Part shown: positions 58,990 through 64,000 of the stretch, in pieces
Layout of the letters: every line of letters starts with the position of its first letter
How positions within the stretch are numbered: position 1 is the stretch's first letter
From: Curtobacterium sp. MCBA15_001
Lineage (GTDB): Bacteria > Actinomycetota > Actinomycetes > Actinomycetales > Microbacteriaceae
Reading direction: 5' to 3'
DNA: 64,000 bases
Assembly: GCF_001864835.1 (NCBI RefSeq)
Contig: NZ_MJGI01000007.1
Span: 1 to 64,000 of the forward strand
Notes under the pieces: generated by a model
Told to the model about the DNA's origin: nothing
What the model saw: the letters and a program-made list of their open reading frames with translations, nothing else
The model's database searches: none
Position numbers and translations under genes: made by a program

Positions 58990-60249
58990 TCAGGCGATGG
59001 GGACGAGTCGCGCCACGGCCTCCATGTGGTGCGTGTGGGGGAACAGGTCGAAGGCCCGGAGCGCTTCGAGCCGGTAGCCCAGATCGGCGAACGTGGCGAC
59101 GTCCCGGGCCAACGCGACCGGGTCGCAGGCGACGTACACGACCTGTGCGGGCTGCAGTGCGGCCACCTGCACGACGACCTCGCGACCCGCTCCGGCGCGG
59201 GGCGGGTCGAGCACGACCGTGCCCGCCCGGAAGCGCTGCTTCTCGGTGGGCGACGCCGTGGACGCCGTCCGGGACAGCCACCGGTCGACGCGGGCGGTCT
59301 CCGCGCGGGCACCGATCCACTCCGACAGGTTCTCCTGCGCGTGCTCGGTCGCACGGCTCGAGCTCTCGACGCTCGTGATGCGGGCCTTGGGGCCGACCAG
59401 GTCCCCGAGCGCTGCGGCGAGGAGCCCGACACCGCCGTACAGGTCCAGGTGCGCACCCTCGGGGTCGAGTCGCTCACGGTCGACCAGGTCCTGCACCGCC
59501 TCTGTCAGCACGGCCGCGGCGGCGTGGTGCACCTGCCAGAACCCGGTGTCGTCGACCTGGAACGTCCGTTCGCCGGCGGTCTCGGTGACGACCGTCGGCT
59601 TCTGGTCGTCGATGACCAGGCGTGCCGCACCGGCGTCGCTCGGCGCGAGGACGTCCACGACCGACGCACCGGGCATCGCACCGCGGCCGAGCGGCGCGAT
59701 CTGCTGCACCGCCGCGGTGGCCAGCGGCAGCGACTGCACCGGGACGACGTCGTGCGACCGGGCGGCGAACGGACCGGCTGTGCCGTCCTCGTCGACGTGC
59801 AGACGGACGCGGGTGCGCCAGCCGAGGCCGTTCACGGCGTCGTCACCCGGCGCGGCCTCGACCACGACGTCGTGACCGAGCACCTCGGCCAGGTCCAGGT
59901 GCGCGAAACGGGAGAAGGAGTCGACCAGGACGTCGTGCTTGAGCGTGCGCTGGTGTGCGAGGGCGATGTGCCCGAACTCGGCGCCTCCCGGGCGGACGGC
60001 GGGGTCGCGATCGAGACCGGCCTCCGGCCAGACGTGGTCCACGCGGTGCTCGCTCGGCGTGATGACGCTCACGGTGTCGGCGCGCCAGAACGACTTCTTG
60101 CGGTCCTCGGTCACCCGCGCGACGACCCGCTCCCCGGGGATCGCGTCCGAGACGAAGACCACGCGGCCGTCGTGTCGTGCGACCGAGATGCCCCCGTGGG
60201 CGATCCCGGTGATGTCGAGCTCGAGCAGCGTTCCGACGGATTCACCCAT
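58990..60249 (-). CDS. TrmA/RlmD-type RNA 5-methyluridine methyltransferase
   Basis: This 419 aa protein has an N-terminal TRAM domain (residues ~5-60, TLLELDITGIAHGGISVAR) for RNA binding. A SAM-binding domain follows with HLDLYGGVGLLAAAL, VVLDPPRAGAG and the nucleophile-Cys block YVACDPVALARD (usually SCNP in enterobacteria). His-Met near the end (THHMEAVARL) supplies the general base region. It methylates uridine C5 in tRNA or 23S rRNA; which one is undecided. Its start lies only 14 bp from that of maf on the other strand. Confidence 0.87.
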   Translation of the reverse strand: MGESVGTLLELDITGIAHGGISVARHDGRVVFVSDAIPGERVVARVTEDRKKSFWRADTVSVITPSEHRVDHVWPEAGLDRDPAVRPGGAEFGHIALAHQRTLKHDVLVDSFSRFAHLDLAEVLGHDVVVEAAPGDDAVNGLGWRTRVRLHVDEDGTAGPFAARSHDVVPVQSLPLATAAVQQIAPLGRGAMPGASVVDVLAPSDAGAARLVIDDQKPTVVTETAGERTFQVDDTGFWQVHHAAAAVLTEAVQDLVDRERLDPEGAHLDLYGGVGLLAAALGDLVGPKARITSVESSSRATEHAQENLSEWIGARAETARVDRWLSRTASTASPTEKQRFRAGTVVLDPPRAGAGREVVVQVAALQPAQVVYVACDPVALARDVATFADLGYRLEALRAFDLFPHTHHMEAVARLVPIA

Positions 60250-60263
60250 GGTTCGATGTTCCC

Positions 60264-61043
60264 ATGCGTCTGTACCTCGCGAGTACCTCCCCCGCCCGCC
60301 GCGCGCTCCTCGCCCAGTCCGGGATCGAGCCGGTCCTCGTCGCCCCGGGGGTCGACGAGGACGCCGCGGCCGCAGCCGCCGCCCAGACGCTCGGGCGCGC
60401 CCTGACCGGTCCGGAGCTCGTGTCGCTGCTCGCGGTCGCGAAGGTGTCGGCCGTCGCGGACGCGGCCGTCGCGGGGTCACCGGTCGACGGCATCGTCTTC
60501 GGGGGCGACTCCGCATTCGAGGTCGACGGGCAGCTGTACGGCAAGCCCCACGACCCCGAGGTCGCCCGGAACCGCTGGCGGCAGATGCTGGCCGCCGGCG
60601 GCGGGACGCTGTGGAGCGGGCACTGCGTCGTCGACCGGCGCCGGGACCTGGACCCCACCACCCACCGGCCTGGAGGCTCGGATCCAGCCCGCACCGAGCC
60701 TCCCGTCCGTCCCGGCGCCGGTCTCGGGCCGTGGGCCGGTGCGGTCAGCGACGTCGCGCCCGGCGGATCCGCACTCGCCGTGGACGGCGACCGCGTGGTC
60801 GCCGTGGACAGCGCGGTGCTGACCTTCGCCGACGACGTGTCGGCGGACGAGATCGACGCCTACGTGGCGACGGGTGAGCCCCTCGAGGTGGCCGGCGCGT
60901 TCACCATCGACGGCCGGGCGGCCGCGTACATCACCCGGATCGACGGTGCACCCTCGGCCGTCGTCGGGCTGTCACTCCCGGTGCTCCGCACGATGCTGCT
61001 GCAGGGGTTCGGCGTCCGGTGGCACGACCTCTGGGCACTGTAG
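60264..61043 (+). CDS. maf: Maf-family nucleoside triphosphate pyrophosphatase with inserted segment
   Basis: Maf hydrolyses non-canonical or dTTP/UTP-type nucleotides. Core motifs are present: LASTSPARRALLAQSGI, FGGDSAFEVDGQLYGKP and, near the end, GAFTIDGRAAAYI. The protein is 259 aa, about 45 longer than usual. The extra part follows GHCVVD and includes residues encoded by a 10-bp inverted repeat (60672-60703). It may be an active enzyme with an enlarged loop. It diverges from the methyltransferase with overlapping promoter space and lies upstream of the biotin carboxylase gene, as in many actinobacteria. Confidence 0.9.
   Translation: MRLYLASTSPARRALLAQSGIEPVLVAPGVDEDAAAAAAAQTLGRALTGPELVSLLAVAKVSAVADAAVAGSPVDGIVFGGDSAFEVDGQLYGKPHDPEVARNRWRQMLAAGGGTLWSGHCVVDRRRDLDPTTHRPGGSDPARTEPPVRPGAGLGPWAGAVSDVAPGGSALAVDGDRVVAVDSAVLTFADDVSADEIDAYVATGEPLEVAGAFTIDGRAAAYITRIDGAPSAVVGLSLPVLRTMLLQGFGVRWHDLWAL
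60672..60703. repeat. REP-like inverted repeat inside maf
   Basis: ggaggctcgg (60672-60681) and its exact complement (60694-60703) are separated by 12 nt, in the part of maf that has no counterpart in normal Maf proteins. Confidence 0.8.
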
Positions 61044-61044
61044 A

Positions 61045-61079
61045 CATCCACACTGGTTCGGCGTCGTTCTTTGTGGATG
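61045..61079. promoter_or_regulatory. Inverted repeat between maf and the biotin carboxylase gene
   Basis: catccaca (61045-61052) pairs with tgtggatg (61072-61079) across 19 nt, right after the maf stop in a stretch of lower GC. It could end maf transcripts or bind a regulator. Confidence 0.4.
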
Positions 61080-61086
61080 CCGGTCA

Positions 61087-61109
61087 ATTCGTGCTCCCGC
61101 AGCACGAAT
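61087..61109. promoter_or_regulatory. Operator-like palindrome in the biotin carboxylase promoter
   Basis: attcgtgct and its exact complement are separated by 5 nt, a 9+9 bp palindrome ending one base into the -10 box. It therefore fills the -35 to -10 spacer, a classic repressor position. An RNA hairpin is unlikely because transcription would start downstream. Confidence 0.5.
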
Positions 61110-61114
61110 ACGCT
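61109..61114 (+). promoter_or_regulatory. -10 box of the biotin carboxylase gene (leaderless)
   Basis: TACGCT lies 8 nt before ATG 61123. A weak -35 (TTCGTG, 61088-61093) sits inside the palindrome. Confidence 0.5.
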
Positions 61115-61122
61115 GACTTACC

Positions 61123-62904
61123 ATGCCCCGTATCAGCAAGGTCCTCATCGCGAACCGCGGCGAGATCGCCGTCCGCATCATCCGCGCGGCCCGCGATGCT
61201 GGAAAGGCCTCGGTCGCGGTCTACGCCGACCAGGACCGTGACGCCCTGCACGCCCGCCTCGCTGACGAGGCGTACGCGCTGAACGGCACCACCAGCGCGG
61301 ACACCTACCTGGTGATCGACAAGATCATCTCGGTCGCCCGCCGCTCCGGTGCCGATGCCGTGCACCCCGGCTACGGCTTCCTGGCCGAGAACGCCGACTT
61401 CGCCCGCGCCGTCATCGACGCCGGGCTGGTCTGGATCGGCCCGTCGCCTGAATCCATCGAACGGCTGGGCGACAAGGTCTCGGCACGCCACGTGGCCGAG
61501 AAGGTGGGCGCGCCGCTTGCTCCGGGGACCATCGAGCCCGTCCAGGACGTCTCCGAGGTCTTCGACTTCGTCGACCAGGTCGGGCTGCCCGTCGCGATCA
61601 AGGCCGCGTTCGGCGGTGGCGGTCGTGGTCTCAAGGTGGTGCGCTCGCGCGACCAGGTCGAGGAGCTCTTCGAGTCGGCGACGCGCGAGGCGATCGCGGC
61701 GTTCGGTCGTGGCGAGTGCTTCGTCGAGAAGTACCTCGACAAGCCGCGCCACGTCGAGACCCAGTGCCTGGCCGACGAGCACGGCAACGTCGTCATCGTC
61801 TCCACCCGCGACTGCTCGCTGCAGCGTCGCCACCAGAAGCTCGTCGAAGAGGCCCCTGCGCCGTACATCACGCCCGCGCAGCACGACCGGCTGTACGAGT
61901 CGTCGAAGGCGATCCTGCGTGAGGTCGGCTACGTCGGTGCGGGCACCTGCGAGTTCCTCATCGGGGCCGACGGCACCGTGTCCTTCCTCGAGGTGAACAC
62001 CCGCCTGCAGGTCGAGCACTGCGTGTCCGAAGAGGTCACCGGCATCGACCTCGTGCGCGAGCAGTTCCGCATCGCCGAGGGCGGCACGCTCGACTACGAC
62101 GACCCCACGCCGCGGGGTCACTCGTTCGAGTTCCGCATCAACGGCGAGGACGCCGGGCGCAACTTCTTCCCGGCGCCCGGTCCCGTGCACGTGTTCAACG
62201 CCCCGTCGGGCCCCGGCGTCCGCGTCGACTCCGGCGTCGTGTCCGGCGACGTGGTGTCCGGCTCGTTCGACTCGATGCTCGCGAAGCTCATCGTCACCGG
62301 TGCGACCCGCGCCGAGGCACTGGAACGCGCGCGTCGTGCCCTCGCCGAGTTCGAGGTCGCCGGGCTCCCCACCGTCATCCCGTTCCACCGTGCCGTGGTG
62401 TCCGACCCGGCGTTCGCGACCTCCGACGACGAGCCGTTCAGCGTGTACACGCAGTGGATCGAGACCGACTTCGTCAACGAGATCCCGGCGTGGAGCGGCT
62501 CCCCCGAGGAACTGCCCGCTCCGGCGTCGCGCGACACCGTCGTGGTCGAGGTCCAGGGCAAGCGCATCGAGGTCACCATGCCGTCGATCGTCGGCGGGGG
62601 CGCTGCCGGCGCCACGGGTCGACGTCCCGCCGGTCCCTCCGCTCCCCCGCGTCGCCGTACCTCGGCGGTCCGTGGCGGGTTGGCGTCCTCCGGTGCCGCG
62701 GTGACCTCGCCGATGCAGGCCACCGTGGTGAAGCTCGCGGTCGCCGAGGGTGACACCGTGGTGAAGGGCGACCTGCTCGTCGTGCTCGAGGCCATGAAGA
62801 TGGAACAGCCCGTGCAGGCCCACAAGGACGGCGTCGTCACCGGGCTGAACGCCCCCGTCGGCCAGACGATCTCGTCCGGCCACGTCCTGCTCGAGCTCGC
62901 GTAG
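61123..62904 (+). CDS. accA: Acyl-CoA carboxylase alpha subunit: biotin carboxylase and BCCP
   Basis: The protein is 593 aa. Residues ~1-450 are biotin carboxylase ([23 protein letters not shown] loop [27 protein letters not shown]). A Pro/Arg linker follows, then the biotinyl domain with EAMKMEQP, where Lys559 is biotinylated. It corresponds to actinobacterial AccA2/AccA3, serving acetyl- and propionyl-CoA carboxylases with AccD and AccE encoded 6 kb upstream and BirA for biotinylation. ATG 61123 is leaderless, behind a palindromic operator-like site. The symbol follows actinobacterial usage and differs from E. coli accA. Confidence 0.95.
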   Translation: MPRISKVLIANRGEIAVRIIRAARDAGKASVAVYADQDRDALHARLADEAYALNGTTSADTYLVIDKIISVARRSGADAVHPGYGFLAENADFARAVIDAGLVWIGPSPESIERLGDKVSARHVAEKVGAPLAPGTIEPVQDVSEVFDFVDQVGLPVAIKAAFGGGGRGLKVVRSRDQVEELFESATREAIAAFGRGECFVEKYLDKPRHVETQCLADEHGNVVIVSTRDCSLQRRHQKLVEEAPAPYITPAQHDRLYESSKAILREVGYVGAGTCEFLIGADGTVSFLEVNTRLQVEHCVSEEVTGIDLVREQFRIAEGGTLDYDDPTPRGHSFEFRINGEDAGRNFFPAPGPVHVFNAPSGPGVRVDSGVVSGDVVSGSFDSMLAKLIVTGATRAEALERARRALAEFEVAGLPTVIPFHRAVVSDPAFATSDDEPFSVYTQWIETDFVNEIPAWSGSPEELPAPASRDTVVVEVQGKRIEVTMPSIVGGGAAGATGRRPAGPSAPPRRRTSAVRGGLASSGAAVTSPMQATVVKLAVAEGDTVVKGDLLVVLEAMKMEQPVQAHKDGVVTGLNAPVGQTISSGHVLLELA

Positions 62905-62965
62905 CGGCTGCCCTGGCGCGCGGCGCTGGCGCGCGGCGCGTCCGCCTGACCGCGTCGCACCCCCA

Positions 62966-63007
62966 CACGAACATCGCACCCCGTCACACCGGGGTGCGAT
63001 GTTCGTC
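62966..63007. terminator. Bidirectional terminator after the biotin carboxylase gene
   Basis: A perfect 17-bp stem (62967-62983 with 62990-63006) and 6-nt loop lie between two convergent genes. The right arm reaches the stop codon of the minus-strand gene. Confidence 0.85.
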
Positions 63008-63968
63008 ACAGGGTGCGATCCGCAGCAGCTCGCCACGCTTCGCCCCACTTCGGGCCGAGCGGGACCCCCGCATCGTGGAGTCGCCGCGGGAGCTGCCCGC
63101 CGGGCATCGCGTCGGTCCAGACCACGCGGCCGAAGTGGTGCACGTCACGCTTCCGACGGAGGGCATCCTCGCGTCGCTTCTCCTCGACGACGACCTCCTC
63201 GGGCGTACGCCCACGGCGGAGGCGCCGATCGCGGTACTTCGCCGCGCCGTCGAACTCGATCACGGTGCCCGACTCCGGGAACCAGAAGTCGACCCGCTCC
63301 TGTCCGCCCCAGTCCGTGACGAACTCGTGCTGGAGGACCGGAGTCGGTGTCCCGAGGACGTGCGCGCCCCAGCGGGTGATGCTCTCGCCGGGTGACTCGG
63401 CTGCAGCGTCCGCGAAGGCGACGAGCTCAGATGCACGGCGTCGTGCACGAGGCGCTCCGCGGGCGGAGAGTTCCGCAACCAGGGCCGCGTGTGGCACTCC
63501 GCGACGCAGCACCGCGTCGAGCACGGCGACCGCACGCCAGGGGTGGTCTGACAGTGCGACGTCGACAGCGGTGACTGCGAGAGACGTCGTCGGGATCCCT
63601 GCCACGAGTACGGTGTCCGGGACCCGACCAGCCGTACCGACTCGACGGGTGACTCCCTTCGACTGCCCTCGGTCACGCGACGGATCAGCGAAGAACACCC
63701 GGCCGCCGAACGGACCGATCCACGGCAGGCCGTGCAGGGCGACGGCGGAACGGTGTGACACGACGAGACCGCGACCGTGATCGAGTGCAGCTCGCGATGC
63801 GTGGATGAGCGCGAGGTGCCGGTCACCGACGGTCGCAGCGCTCCACGCAGCAGAGTCAGCGAAGTGACCGCGTCTGATCCTGACGAAGTCGCCGCGCGCC
63901 GCGGACCGTCGAGTGGCCGCTGCGGCTGCGGCCTCGATCCCGATGGTTGACCTGACGGTGATGGACAT
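63006..63968 (-). CDS. AbiEi-like/DUF559 protein with PD-(D/E)XK-type C-terminal domain
   Basis: This 320 aa protein has an N-terminal ~60 residues with a winged-helix-like start (TRRSAARGDFVRIRRGHFAD), as in AbiEi-type antitoxin domains. The middle, LVVSHRSAVALHGLPWIG, is common to this family. The C-terminal part has ERVDFWFPESGTVIEFDGAAKY followed by a basic helix (EEKRREDALRRKRDVHHFGR), matching the Vsr/DUF559 endonuclease-like fold with the Asp...Glu-x-Asp pattern. Such proteins are frequent in Microbacteriaceae, often in several copies, with no known role. No toxin gene is visible beside it, although the window ends upstream. Confidence 0.75.
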   Translation of the reverse strand: MSITVRSTIGIEAAAAAATRRSAARGDFVRIRRGHFADSAAWSAATVGDRHLALIHASRAALDHGRGLVVSHRSAVALHGLPWIGPFGGRVFFADPSRDRGQSKGVTRRVGTAGRVPDTVLVAGIPTTSLAVTAVDVALSDHPWRAVAVLDAVLRRGVPHAALVAELSARGAPRARRRASELVAFADAAAESPGESITRWGAHVLGTPTPVLQHEFVTDWGGQERVDFWFPESGTVIEFDGAAKYRDRRLRRGRTPEEVVVEEKRREDALRRKRDVHHFGRVVWTDAMPGGQLPRRLHDAGVPLGPKWGEAWRAAADRTL

Positions 63969-64000
63969 GGGACCAGCGTCCCGATCCCGCCGAACATCGG

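Overview
The window is high-GC actinobacterial DNA and reads like Microbacteriaceae, with Curtobacterium as my best guess. I base that on gene content, on the acyl-CoA carboxylase, birA and maf neighbourhood, on actinobacterial TANNNT -10 boxes and on the DUF2142 and 'hemagglutinin' families; no 16S or marker gene is present to confirm it. I annotate about 52 protein genes and see no tRNA, rRNA, CRISPR array or insertion sequence.

Region by region. Positions 1-1.4 kb hold manA. From 1.4 to 52 kb lies a very large cell-envelope glycopolymer locus. It contains a membrane O-acyltransferase, two O-antigen ligase/polymerase-like proteins, two paralogous polytopic 'WAEDG' proteins, a GT87-like transferase, a polyprenyl-phosphate sugar synthase-DUF2304-GT2 operon, a Wzx-type flippase with a Ppm1-type synthase, and DUF2142 membrane proteins. 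A large secreted repeat protein follows, then a WsaF-like and an RgpF/WbsX-like glycosyltransferase, a Wzm/Wzt ABC exporter with its GT2, several GT4 and GT2 enzymes including a WbbL-like rhamnosyltransferase, and the complete dTDP-L-rhamnose set (rmlC-rmlA on minus, rmlB-rmlD on plus). An LPG-synthase-type flippase, a lipoprotein, purE and purK split by a secreted GH6 enzyme, gtrA, another GT4 and ugd close the locus. From 51.6 to 62.9 kb is a biotin/acyl-CoA carboxylase block: PH-domain protein, birA, accD/pccB, accE, maf and the biotin carboxylase-BCCP gene, interrupted by a two-component system with a third membrane partner and by a TrmA-type RNA methyltransferase. The window ends with an AbiEi/DUF559-like protein.

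How the genes work together. Rml enzymes, ManA and Ugd supply dTDP-rhamnose, mannose/GDP-mannose precursors and UDP-glucuronate. The GT2 and GT4 enzymes assemble a rhamnose-rich polymer on polyprenyl phosphate. Two export routes are present (Wzx/Wzy-like and Wzm/Wzt), and GT-C-like membrane proteins could decorate the product outside the membrane using polyprenyl-phosphate sugars. Two secreted proteins, a putative lysozyme-like protein and a GH6 hydrolase, share the same ~105-residue C-terminal module and may act on or bind this envelope.

The least ordinary observations are: a consistent leaderless-mRNA signature in front of many genes; a probable CTG start for the RgpF-like gene with its -10 box overlapping that of the divergent ABC exporter; the shared GWAxDxD module; a duplicated ligase/GT-C gene pair in which one ligase lacks the conserved His; the GH6 gene between purE and purK; gene remnants beside rmlD; a candidate small RNA and a dense repeat patch at 55.0-55.8 kb; and an operator-like palindrome at the biotin carboxylase promoter.
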